Source of the DNA: Novosphingobium sp. EMRT-2
GTDB lineage: Bacteria; Pseudomonadota; Alphaproteobacteria; Sphingomonadales; Sphingomonadaceae
DNA: 64,000 bases
Assembly (NCBI RefSeq): GCF_005145025.1
Contig: NZ_CP039699.1
Coordinates: 124,001-188,000 of the forward strand
Reading direction: 5' to 3'
The stretch's first letter is position 1. Each line of letters begins with the position of its first letter. Below the pieces are notes generated by a model that ran no database searches, was not told the DNA's origin, and saw only the letters and a program-made list of their open reading frames with translations. Position numbers and translations under genes: made by a program. Positions 20,477-28,612 of the stretch are shown here, piece after piece.

Positions 20477-21475
20477 ATGAGCGACCCTTATATGACCAAA
20501 ACCGACAAGCTTCGCAGCGCTGAAGAAATTCGGACGCTAGGGCTGTTGCTGATCGACGGATTCTCGCTGATGTCCTATGCCTCAGTAATTGAGGTCTTCC
20601 GCGCAGCGAACGCGCTGGCGGGGCGCACGCTCTATCGCTGGTCCCACATTTCAGTTGATGGAAGGCCGATCCATGCGTCGAATGGCGCAACGATCCTAGC
20701 CGACTTCGCGGTGGGCCAGCCGTTTGACTGCGAAACGCTGTTCGTTTTCGCAGGCGGTGACCCCACGGGGTTTTCGGATGCACGCACATTTGCTTGGTTA
20801 CGGCGCATGGCGGCACAGGGCGCAGTCATCACAGGGGTATCTGCTGGCCCTTTCCTGCTGGCGCGGGCCGGGCTTCTCGATGGTTATCGCGCGACGATCC
20901 ATTGGGAGCATCGGCCCGTCTTCGTTGAAACTTTTCCGAATGTTTCGCCAGAAACCGTACTGTTTGTCATCGACCGCCGCCGCGTGACCTGCGCGGGCGG
21001 GATGGCGGGTTTGGACCTGGCGATCGAAATGATCGAGCGTGAGCAAGGTTACGGCCTTTCCTCGATTATTTCGGACTGGTTCATCCGTACCGATACCCGT
21101 AGGGCCGACCGCCCTCAGCGGTTGAGCCTGCGCGAAAGGCATCAGGTGTCCAATGACACGGTACTGAAGGTACTCGCTCATATGGAGGAAACGGTGGAGG
21201 AACCATCCCCGCGCGAAACCCTAGCTAAAATCGCAGAGGTCTCGGTCAGGCAATTGGAACGCCTGTTCCGCAACCATCTCAGTGCGACCATGCGGGAGAG
21301 CTATATGCGCATCCGGCTCGAGAAGTCGGAGCAACTCTTGCGCACGACGGCGCTGTCCGTCACACAAGTTGCATTAGCTTGCGGGTTTCAGAGTGCCAGC
21401 CATTTTAGCCGCAGTTTTCGTGATCGCTATGGGAAACCGCCCTCGGGGCGGGCGAGGAGAGATCGAGAATCCTAA
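20477..21475 (+). CDS. glxA: GlxA-family transcriptional regulator (DJ-1/PfpI plus AraC HTH)
   Basis: About 332 residues. The N-terminal DJ-1/PfpI-like sensor (LGLLLIDGFSLMSYASVIEVFRAAN, GVSAGPFLLARAGLLDGYRATIHWEH, RVTCAGGMAGLDLAIEMI) precedes a C-terminal AraC domain (about 240-325: LAKIAEVSVRQLERLFRNHL, SVTQVALACGFQSASHFSRSFRDRYG). This is the regulator family named from GlxA beside glxBCD and sox genes. It is divergent from soxB with ~71 bases between them, so it probably activates the sox operon in response to sarcosine or a methylated glycine (inference). Start ATG 20477; an ATG at 20492 is also possible. Confidence 0.88.
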   Translation: MSDPYMTKTDKLRSAEEIRTLGLLLIDGFSLMSYASVIEVFRAANALAGRTLYRWSHISVDGRPIHASNGATILADFAVGQPFDCETLFVFAGGDPTGFSDARTFAWLRRMAAQGAVITGVSAGPFLLARAGLLDGYRATIHWEHRPVFVETFPNVSPETVLFVIDRRRVTCAGGMAGLDLAIEMIEREQGYGLSSIISDWFIRTDTRRADRPQRLSLRERHQVSNDTVLKVLAHMEETVEEPSPRETLAKIAEVSVRQLERLFRNHLSATMRESYMRIRLEKSEQLLRTTALSVTQVALACGFQSASHFSRSFRDRYGKPPSGRARRDRES

Positions 21476-21840
21476 TCGGGGGCGTTCGCGGGCCGGTGTT
21501 CCCAGCACGAGGCCGGGAATTGGACTCAGCACCAGCATCGTCGCCACGGGAAGTTCGGATCGGGCCATCGATACGTGGTTCACGCGAGTCGAGGACGTCC
21601 ACGGTGCGCAGCCGGTCGAATGAATCGCGCGCCAGCCATGAAGCGATGGCAATCTTGGCATGATCGCGGGCCGTTGGGCAAAAGACCCGTCACCGCGTCG
21701 ACGGCGAATCGAACATCACGCCGCAAGTGGACGAGGCAGATGTCGGACGCCAAAATAGAGCGCAATGGCGTGCAATGCGCTGTTATTGAGCGCCACAATA
21801 GACTGCATTCAAAGGGCGCAGCAGCGGCAGGCAGATCCGG
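21476..21840. other. Stretch with no supported gene
   Basis: 365 bases between the GlxA-type gene and the tyrosine recombinase. The minus strand is open in short frames (for example 21580-21798 and 21405-21602) whose translations look like fragments of a decayed protein, but no domain could be named. It is probably a scar of mobile-element activity. Confidence 0.4.
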
Positions 21841-22857
21841 TTACTGATCGGCGAACCGCTTGGCCAATCTGGCGCTTGCCCCACTTTTAGCGGCAAGCTT
21901 TGAGCCATACCGCAAGACGGTACGCGCATCGCGCCACCGGTAGGCCTGCATGATAGCTGGCAGTCCTTCTCCTGCCGCAAAATTGTCCTGGGCCACCCCG
22001 ACCCGGATCGAATGTGACGAGACCGTGCTGAGCCAGCGGTCGCGTTCGGCTTCGCTCATTTCACCGAGCAGGCCCTTCTCCCAGGCGCGACGGATGAGCC
22101 GCCTGTAAATGAGTGTGATGCTGTTCGGGTGCAGGCGCTCGGTGCCGATGCTGTCGATCGAGCCGTCGAAGTGCGTCGTCACGCGGCGCAGCAGCGGACC
22201 CTTGTCCACCCTGCCCGCTTCACGCCAGCGGGCAATGGCCGCCATCGTCGCGGGAGAAAGATAAGCCTCGGCTCCGGCTTGCTTTCGGTCGGTCTTGCTT
22301 GAAGGGATGTGCAACAAACCGGCTCCGTCGCTGTCGGGCCCCTCGATATGCCCGACATCGATCGCGACCAGTTCCGAGCGCCGCGCGGCTGTATCGTAAG
22401 CGATGCGCAACATGGCCGCGTCGCGCATCCCCAATTCATCGCGGCGGCAGGCCTTGAGCACATGGGCCAGGCACACGCCAGAGGCGGGACTGTCGAGATC
22501 AGCGATGTCGCCCTTGAACCGGATGGCGCGCGCCTGCCTCTGGCGCACGCCGAGATGATTGCGCGCCGCCTTGCGCTCGAACTTGACCAGCGCTGCGGCG
22601 GTCGGATCCGTCAACCCTGCCATGCGGTAGGCCCACCCGACATGGACGAGGTAGCGCTCGATCGTGGCCATGGCGCGGGTCTTTACGGACGATGGATCGA
22701 TCCCGGCAAGCGCACGGATCCAGGCGGCGACGTCGGCGGGTTCGGCCGCACCCGGTACAATCCGGCGTGAGTGGCACCACTGTCCCCACAAAGTCAGGTC
22801 CGAGCGGAACGCGCGCCGGGTATTGATCGACCAGCCCCGCATCGCGGCGTCGAGCAA
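21841..22857 (-). CDS. Tyrosine recombinase/integrase, probably 5'-truncated
   Basis: 338 residues. An N-terminal SAM-like DNA-binding domain (SINTRRAFRSDLTLWGQWC) precedes the catalytic domain with the first Arg in AYDTAARRSELVAIDVG, HSIRVG (His-x-x-Arg) and a final Tyr in ARTVLRYGS. All catalytic residues are present. The first usable start is a TTG at 22857, and the frame stays open upstream to the end of the Tn3-family transposon at 22902. Usual relatives have a longer N-terminus, so the true start was probably removed. A function in integration or resolution of an earlier island is likely. Confidence 0.8.
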   Translation of the reverse strand: MLDAAMRGWSINTRRAFRSDLTLWGQWCHSRRIVPGAAEPADVAAWIRALAGIDPSSVKTRAMATIERYLVHVGWAYRMAGLTDPTAAALVKFERKAARNHLGVRQRQARAIRFKGDIADLDSPASGVCLAHVLKACRRDELGMRDAAMLRIAYDTAARRSELVAIDVGHIEGPDSDGAGLLHIPSSKTDRKQAGAEAYLSPATMAAIARWREAGRVDKGPLLRRVTTHFDGSIDSIGTERLHPNSITLIYRRLIRRAWEKGLLGEMSEAERDRWLSTVSSHSIRVGVAQDNFAAGEGLPAIMQAYRWRDARTVLRYGSKLAAKSGASARLAKRFADQ

Positions 22858-22934
22858 GGCCTCGTCGATACCGCCACCCGGACGGGTTCCCGTCCCAATC
22901 AGGGGGCGTCACATAAAACGGGCACAGATATACG

Positions 22935-25913
22935 CTAAGCCTTTTGGGGCACGGTAGCGCCGATCTTTTGGCGCAGCGGCCGTAGCGTGCCGGTCGTTAA
23001 GTCATGATCCGTCCAAAGGTAATCGCCGGTCAGATTGATGTGTTGCCAGCCCAGCGGTGACAGATGTTGGAGAAATTCGGCCGGGATTTCCTTTCCTTGC
23101 TGCTCCATATGGCGAAGCACCGCCTCGAGGTAGGTCGTGTTCCAGAGGACAATGGCTCCAGCCACCAGATTGAGCGCGGACGCTCGGTGTCCTTGAGCCT
23201 GTAGCCCATGGTCGCGTATCCGGCCGGTGCGGTGAAAGAAGATCGCGCGCTTGAGGGCGTTCTGCGCCTCGCCCTTGTTCAGTTCGCGCGTAGCACGGCG
23301 CCGTTCTTCCAGCTTTTCGATCCAGTCTAGGGTGAAAAGCGTCCGTTCAACCCGGCCTATCTCGCGTAGCGCCAGCGCCAGGCCGTTGGCGCGCGGATAT
23401 GAACCAAGGCGCTCGAGCATGGTGGAGGCACTCGTGACTCCGGTCCGGATAGATGTTGCGAGGCGGACGATGTCTTCCCAGTGGCTAGCGATGAGCTGTT
23501 CATCAATGGCTTGCGCGGCCATCGGGGCTATGGTCGGCCCTGGCCGCGCATCGCGGAACAAGTGGAGGCGCCGGGCGGCGATATTGGGAATTCGCGGTGC
23601 GAACTGGAACCCCAGCAAATGGCAGAGCGCGAAAACATGGTCGGAAATGCCGCCGCCATCGGTATGGTGGCGTTCAATCGCAAGTTCGGCACCATGATGC
23701 AGCAGGCCGTCAAGGACGTGGGCTGCCTCGCTCGCACCGGCGGAAATAACCTTGGCATGAAACGGCGCATAGCGATCCGAGACGTGAGTATAGAAGGATA
23801 CCGAAGGTTCACTGCCCTTGTGGGGATTGACAGAACCGGTCGCCTGCGCGCGGCGATCAAGTGGAAAGTTCTGGCCATCGGAACTCGACACATTTCCATC
23901 GCCGAACACATTTGACAGCGTCATGCGATGCTGAGCATCGGCCAACATCGCCAAGGCGGCGCCGTAGCTGTCTTCGCGTAAATGCCATGCCGCAAGCCAA
24001 CCGAGTTGGCGCTGGCTCACCAAATCGCAGGCCTCTGCCATGCGGGCGTGGCCGAGATTGGTGGCGTCGGCAAGAACCGCTGTCAGGACAGTGCGGGGAT
24101 CATCATGTACGCGGCCCGTGGTGAGATGGGTAAAGCATTTCGAGAAGCCGGTCCAACGATCAACCTCCGCCAGCAGGTCAGTAATGCGGATGGCCGGCAA
24201 ATGGCCATACAAGGGAGAGAGTGCCCTTTCGGCTTCCTCCGGTGTGATGGCTCGAAGTGGCGATATCCGCAGCTTGCCGCCTGAAAAGTGCACATCTTCG
24301 AGCCCGTCCGCTTCCACCTTTGCGTCCACCTCGGCCAGCCTTCGGGAAAGGAGCGCCTTGCGCTCCTCGAGCCAGACTGCGGCCGTATCGGCGACCGGGA
24401 CAGGCAATGGACCAGCGGCCCTCATAGCAGTGAACACCGGGGTGGAGATAAGTTGCTGCTCCACGGCTCTGTATCGCCGGCTGCCTTCGACCCACACGTC
24501 ACCCGCTCGCAAGCGGTCCCGCAACTCGGCGAGGACACAGAACTCGAAAATACGGCGATCAAGACCGGCTCGGCCAATCCGTCGCCGCCATGCCGGTCGG
24601 ACGAAACCAAGCGCGGCATCTGCTGGTAGCTTGCGCAGGCGGCCACTTCCGAGATCGCGCATTGTCGCGATGGCTCGAGCAAGACCCACACAGGCAGGCA
24701 CCGCACCGAAGGTGAAGCTTGCGACGAAGGCCGGGCCGATCTGTCGCAGGATCGGCAGGTTCGATCGCGCGAGTTCGACGGGATCGAGCGGATCGGGACG
24801 GACAAGTCGCTTGGCTTCCTCGATCTCGGAACCGAGATCGTCCCATCCGATAACCTCTTCAATGGCGCTGAGAGGATCTGCACCGCTGTCCCTTGCATCA
24901 ATGATCGCAGTTCCGAGACGGGCCAGCAGACGAATTTTGCCATTGATGGTGCGTTTGTCGCGCTTCAGCGCAGCCTCTTCCCGGCGCTCGGCACGCCGGA
25001 ACATCTGTCCGATCAAACGTTCGAACATCATCACGGCATCGTCAGTCAGGGCGATCTGCATTTCGGCAACGGTGGCAGCCAGAATGGCCCGGCGACGGAT
25101 CGGGTTCAGGACGGATAGATGTTGCGCAGTGAGCCGCACGCCCTCCTGATTAAGGCGCCGCAGTCGTTCTGGATGGACTGGGGCTACAACTTCAGGCTCC
25201 AAGCCGATTGCCCGCAATGTGGACAATCGCTCGAGAATTTCCGCGAAGGCACGTCGTCCCGGTCTACCGGGTGGTTGGCGGATCCAGGCAAGAATGCTGA
25301 TGCGGCCTGCATTGTGCTGCAGCAGCAGCGAGTCCAGCAGGCCGCATTGCACTGAAGTCAGACTTCCCGTCAGCAGGTTGCCCACGTTCCGCTCGGCATC
25401 TAACAGAGCTTTGCTCACCATGCGTTCCAGGGACGTGATACCGGGCACGATTATCTGCCGGCGGCGGAATTCTTCCATCAGGATCCGCGCGAGATCGATT
25501 CCACCGGTCATGGTCAGTGCGATCGGCAAGAGCCAAGCCTGCAGTTCTGCATGGATCGGACGGCTCAATTGCCGGAAACCGAATACCTCGCGCAGCGTAT
25601 CGAGTTGCTCATACCGGGTGGGACCACGCGTGGCATAATCGGCAAGCGCGTCCGGCTCGACGCCGAGCTGATCCCCGACGAACCTGAGAGGAGCATCAGG
25701 GATGAATTCGCCGGGTTTCAGCAATCGGCCAGGATATCGCAAGGCGCAGAGCTGCAGCGCAAAACCGAGGCGGTTGTGGGGACGCCTCCGGCTCGTGATG
25801 ACGCGCAGATCTGCGGAACTGAGCGTCCAGTATCGCACCAGATCTGGCTCGCTCTCCGGCAAGGCGAACAACTCGGCGTGTTGCGCCTCGATCAGAACAG
25901 AGCGGCGGGGCAT
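22935..25913 (-). CDS. tnpA: Tn3-family transposase
   Basis: 992 residues, normal for the family. The DDE motif is visible: VLADATNLGHARMAE (first Asp), HVSDRYAPFHAKVI (second Asp) and LVAGAIVLWNTTYLEAVL (Glu). The N-terminal DUF4158-like DNA-binding region begins MPRRSVLIEAQHAELFALPE and includes LGFALQLCALRYPGR. ATG 25913 was chosen; the longer frame runs into tnpR. It starts 4 bases after the tnpR stop, so tnpR-tnpA form one operon. It ends 33 bases inside the left inverted repeat. Confidence 0.95.
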   Translation of the reverse strand: MPRRSVLIEAQHAELFALPESEPDLVRYWTLSSADLRVITSRRRPHNRLGFALQLCALRYPGRLLKPGEFIPDAPLRFVGDQLGVEPDALADYATRGPTRYEQLDTLREVFGFRQLSRPIHAELQAWLLPIALTMTGGIDLARILMEEFRRRQIIVPGITSLERMVSKALLDAERNVGNLLTGSLTSVQCGLLDSLLLQHNAGRISILAWIRQPPGRPGRRAFAEILERLSTLRAIGLEPEVVAPVHPERLRRLNQEGVRLTAQHLSVLNPIRRRAILAATVAEMQIALTDDAVMMFERLIGQMFRRAERREEAALKRDKRTINGKIRLLARLGTAIIDARDSGADPLSAIEEVIGWDDLGSEIEEAKRLVRPDPLDPVELARSNLPILRQIGPAFVASFTFGAVPACVGLARAIATMRDLGSGRLRKLPADAALGFVRPAWRRRIGRAGLDRRIFEFCVLAELRDRLRAGDVWVEGSRRYRAVEQQLISTPVFTAMRAAGPLPVPVADTAAVWLEERKALLSRRLAEVDAKVEADGLEDVHFSGGKLRISPLRAITPEEAERALSPLYGHLPAIRITDLLAEVDRWTGFSKCFTHLTTGRVHDDPRTVLTAVLADATNLGHARMAEACDLVSQRQLGWLAAWHLREDSYGAALAMLADAQHRMTLSNVFGDGNVSSSDGQNFPLDRRAQATGSVNPHKGSEPSVSFYTHVSDRYAPFHAKVISAGASEAAHVLDGLLHHGAELAIERHHTDGGGISDHVFALCHLLGFQFAPRIPNIAARRLHLFRDARPGPTIAPMAAQAIDEQLIASHWEDIVRLATSIRTGVTSASTMLERLGSYPRANGLALALREIGRVERTLFTLDWIEKLEERRRATRELNKGEAQNALKRAIFFHRTGRIRDHGLQAQGHRASALNLVAGAIVLWNTTYLEAVLRHMEQQGKEIPAEFLQHLSPLGWQHINLTGDYLWTDHDLTTGTLRPLRQKIGATVPQKA

Positions 25914-25917
25914 CGGG

Positions 25918-26511
25918 TCAGGCCTTGACCGGTCCCGTCCAGCCAATGCGATCGAGCGTGCCGATGAGGGTCGATCGCGGCACCTTGAATGATCGGCACA
26001 CCGACGCCTTGCTTGCGCCGGCATCGAGGGCTGCCGTGATCTGCTCGATCGTTTCCGCGTCAATGCTGGGCGGCCGGCCCCCGCGCCGGCCCCGTCGTCG
26101 AGCTGCGACCAAGCCTGCCATCACCCGCTCACGCGTGAGCGCGCGTTCATATTGGGCGAGCGCGCCGAAGAGCGAAAACAGCAATTCACCATGGGGCGTG
26201 CTTGTGTCCATCTGCTCCGTTAGCGATCGGAAGGCCACACCTCGATTTTTCAGATCGGTTATGATCGCCAGAAGATTGGTCAATGATCGCCCGAGACGGT
26301 CGAGTTTCCAAACGACCAAGGTGTCGCCGGCCTTCAGGAATTCGAGGCAAGCCTTCAGGCCGGGACGATCATCCCGGGCGCCCGATGCCTTGTCGGAATA
26401 GAGATGGCGCTCATCGACACCTGCGGCGAGGAGGGCATCGCGTTGAAGGTCAACCGACTGACGGTCATCGACCGATGAGACACGCATGTACCCGATGAGC
26501 ATGTGCGACAA
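25918..26511 (-). CDS. tnpR: Serine resolvase of the Tn3-family transposon
   Basis: 197 residues. The catalytic serine lies in MRVSSVDDRQSVDLQRDAL. The resolvase core includes DKASGARDDRPGL, LVVWKLDRLGRSLTNLL and LLFSLFGALAQYERALTRERV, and the C-terminal HTH includes ASKASVCRSFKVPRSTL. It resolves cointegrates at the res site just upstream. It starts at ATG 26511. Confidence 0.95.
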   Translation of the reverse strand: MSHMLIGYMRVSSVDDRQSVDLQRDALLAAGVDERHLYSDKASGARDDRPGLKACLEFLKAGDTLVVWKLDRLGRSLTNLLAIITDLKNRGVAFRSLTEQMDTSTPHGELLFSLFGALAQYERALTRERVMAGLVAARRRGRRGGRPPSIDAETIEQITAALDAGASKASVCRSFKVPRSTLIGTLDRIGWTGPVKA

Positions 26512-26640
26512 ACCCTGAAATTGATGTTGTCGCGCACTAGATCAAAGCGACAGGGTTTGTCGTGCAAAATCAACCATGGTTGTCGAGGCGTAGCGTGGTT
26601 GCGATGCTACCCTGTCGGACAACATGCGTTTTCCGATCAG
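26512..26640. promoter_or_regulatory. res site of the Tn3-family transposon
   Basis: Directly upstream of tnpR. The inverted pairs GCGACAAACCCTG and CAGGGTTTGTCG, with a further CCCTGTCGGACAAC copy, are spaced as resolvase sub-sites. This is the expected position for res and for the tnpR-tnpA promoter. The exact sub-site borders are not resolved. Confidence 0.6.
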
Positions 26641-26705
26641 ATTAGATCCGACCAATGCGCGTCACCAAAAAATCCAGCATCTTTCATGGTGACGCGCAAT
26701 TTACT

Positions 26706-27089
26706 CTATCGCGTACTTTCGTTGAAATCGGACCTTAGATGAGCCGTGTCGTAGATGATCGTGATTTTCTGGAATTTTTGCGCATCGGCTGTCAATTCGA
26801 AGACGTCGACGCACTCGAACTTGACCAGCTTCCCATTCCCCAGCGTCCAGTCGTACTCGAAATGCAGAGCGATCGCTGAGCCAGTGTTGGATTGGTAAAA
26901 GACATTCAACAACCGGGTTTCAGACCGCGCGGTATCTGCGAACAGCGCCGTGTAGAAGGACTGCGCGTCACGTACACCGTAAAGAGGCGAGGAAACCTGA
27001 GCATCTTGCGAAAATAAAGCCAGTGTGGCGTCAAGATTCCCATCATTAAGCGCGGTCAGGTATCTTTGGCATAATTCTTTGGTAGTCAT
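26706..27089 (-). CDS. SnoaL/NTF2-like protein (transposon passenger)
   Basis: 127 residues with the cone-shaped NTF2 fold. The start MTTKELCQRYLTALNDGNLDATLALFSQDAQV is followed by the strand pair ALHFEYDWTLGNGKLVKFECVDVFEL and the ending KITIIYDTAHLR. Such proteins are small hydrolases/isomerases or ligand-binding proteins. No residue set here points to one reaction. It lies inside the Tn3-family element between res and the right inverted repeat, as its only cargo. Start ATG 27089. Confidence 0.75.
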   Translation of the reverse strand: MTTKELCQRYLTALNDGNLDATLALFSQDAQVSSPLYGVRDAQSFYTALFADTARSETRLLNVFYQSNTGSAIALHFEYDWTLGNGKLVKFECVDVFELTADAQKFQKITIIYDTAHLRSDFNESTR

Positions 27090-27551
27090 ACTTGGTTCCT
27101 TTAGAGCCAAGCCGACACGCCTCATCGAGTCTCGCCAGCTTGGCGGCCTCGATGAAAGATGGTCTATCCGAGCCGCAATCAGGTGCGGCGATAATAATCT
27201 CGATGGGAAAACGGACTGACCATTCGCCGATTATGCCCGACGGCATATAGCAACGTCAAGGACTGTCATCAGGAGCTCTCATGAGATTTTCTAGTTGAAC
27301 GACAATCAGGTGTTTTGCGACGCTCACCGGCCTTACCGTATATCTGTGCCCGTTTTATGTGACGTCCCCAGACGGAGGTGCCCGAACTCCAGTGGTAAGA
27401 GCCGCCGTATCGGGGCGATTTCGAGCACCTGCGCCGTTGGAACTGCTGCGGCAATATTTCGGCCTTGACCTTGGACCATGGTCCTGCCCGTAAGAGGCCT
27501 CCCCAATAGCGGTGCCTTTGCGGCGCGGCACTCCAGATCGATCCGAGGAGT

Positions 27552-28187
27552 ATGGGGAACAAGCGCGTCGTTCACATCGTCGATGACGAAGAGACAATCC
27601 GAAAGGCACTGCGATTCACGTTGCGTACCGCCGGCTTCGCCGTCGAGGCCTACGCTTCGGGGCCGGAGTTTCTGTCGGCCGCGGGTGACGCTAAGAAAGG
27701 CTGCGTGATCCTCGACATGCACATGCCGGATATGGACGGCCTTCAGGTCCAGGTGGAGCTGACGCGACGCGGGATTGATATGCCTGTCGTCATGCTCACC
27801 GGCAATGGCGATCCCACGCTCGCCGTGCAGGCAATGCAGGCGGGCGCTGCCGACTTTCTCGCCAAACCGGTCGAAAAGGCCGCATTGCTTGGCGCGATCG
27901 ACCGCGCCTTCAGCTCGCTGGAGAATATAACCGGGCGTGCCGCAGTACAGGCCGACGCGCTGTCGAAAGCCGCGAGACTGACGCAGCGCGAACGGGCCGT
28001 TCTTAGAGGGATTGCGCGAGGCTATCCCAATAGCTTTATCGCAGATGAACTCGGTACCACGCCGCGCACGGTCGAGCTGGATCGAGCCAGCCTGATGGTC
28101 AAACTGGGAGCCCAAAGTTTGCCCGACTTGCTACGGATCGCGTTTGCTGTGGACCTGAACGGATCGCCTGAGGACGATCGCCATTAG
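27552..28187 (+). CDS. FixJ/NarL-type response regulator
   Basis: 211 residues. The REC domain has HIVDDEETIRKAL (acid pocket), CVILDMHMPDMDGL (phospho-acceptor Asp ~55), MLTGNGD (Thr) and FLAKPVEKAAL (Lys). The LuxR-type HTH (about 140-200) has LTQRERAVLRGIARGYPNSFIADELGTTPRTVELDRASLM. It resembles the fixJ product disrupted at 39868. One oddity: the recognition helix reads VELDRASLM, where most FixJ-like proteins have a His. No sensor kinase is adjacent. The right end of the Tn3-family element lies ~180 bases upstream, so a kinase may have been lost. The AGGAG at 27546-27550 is only 1 base from the ATG. Confidence 0.85.
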   Translation: MGNKRVVHIVDDEETIRKALRFTLRTAGFAVEAYASGPEFLSAAGDAKKGCVILDMHMPDMDGLQVQVELTRRGIDMPVVMLTGNGDPTLAVQAMQAGAADFLAKPVEKAALLGAIDRAFSSLENITGRAAVQADALSKAARLTQRERAVLRGIARGYPNSFIADELGTTPRTVELDRASLMVKLGAQSLPDLLRIAFAVDLNGSPEDDRH

Positions 28188-28213
28188 GCTTCACCATCCT
28201 GCGACATCGGACG

Positions 28214-28612
28214 TTATGCGGATCGGCCCGTGGCGAGTTCGGCAATGATCGGACAATCCGGCCGCGCGTCGCCGTGGCAGCGTTCGGCGAGATCGACCAG
28301 CGTGTCGCGCAGCGCCGTCAGCGCTGCCGCCTTGCGCTCGAATTCCTCGGCACGGGCCAGCGCAAGCCGCTTCACCTCGCCACTCGCGCGACCCGTATCC
28401 GCCCAAAGGCCGAGCAAAGTGCGGATCTCCTCGATCGGAAACCCCAGATCGCGCGCATTGGCGATGAACCGCAGGCGATGAAGATCGCGCTCGTCATAGT
28501 CGCGATAGCCCGCACCCCGGCGCGGCGGCGCCGGGATGAGGCCTATCTTCTCATAATGGCGGATCATCCGCTCCGAGACGCCGCTCCGCCGAGACGTCTC
28601 GCCGATGTTCAC
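28214..28612 (-). CDS. cueR: Copper-responsive MerR-family regulator
   Basis: 132 residues. The MerR HTH ([25 protein letters not shown], then [15 protein letters not shown]) precedes a dimerisation helix and the metal loop CHGDARPDC, the two-Cys Cu(I) site of CueR. The start is a GTG at 28612 that overlaps the stop codon of the ATPase gene, so it is co-transcribed as the second gene. Expected action: activates its own operon through the dyad promoter at 30992-31022 when Cu(I) is bound. Confidence 0.93.
   Translation of the reverse strand: MNIGETSRRSGVSERMIRHYEKIGLIPAPPRRGAGYRDYDERDLHRLRFIANARDLGFPIEEIRTLLGLWADTGRASGEVKRLALARAEEFERKAAALTALRDTLVDLAERCHGDARPDCPIIAELATGRSA

Larger units (their letters stand above)
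22902..27369 (-). mobile_element. Tn3-family transposon with SnoaL-like passenger
   Basis: 4,468 bp bounded by ~35-bp inverted repeats that start GGGG(G/A)CGTCACATAAAA and continue ACGGGCACAGATATACG, with one mismatch in the first ten bases. It contains tnpA, tnpR, a res-like region and one passenger gene, all transposition genes on the minus strand. The 5 bases flanking each end differ (AATCA on the left, AGACG on the right), so no target duplication remains. This points to an adjacent rearrangement after insertion. Confidence 0.9.

Noticed and set aside
27046..27246. Short minus-strand frame upstream of the SnoaL-like gene
   Set aside because: It overlaps the SnoaL start in another frame and has no family or ribosome binding site.
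22897..27374. Five-base target duplication for the Tn3-family transposon
   Set aside because: The flanks are AATCA and AGACG, which do not match.
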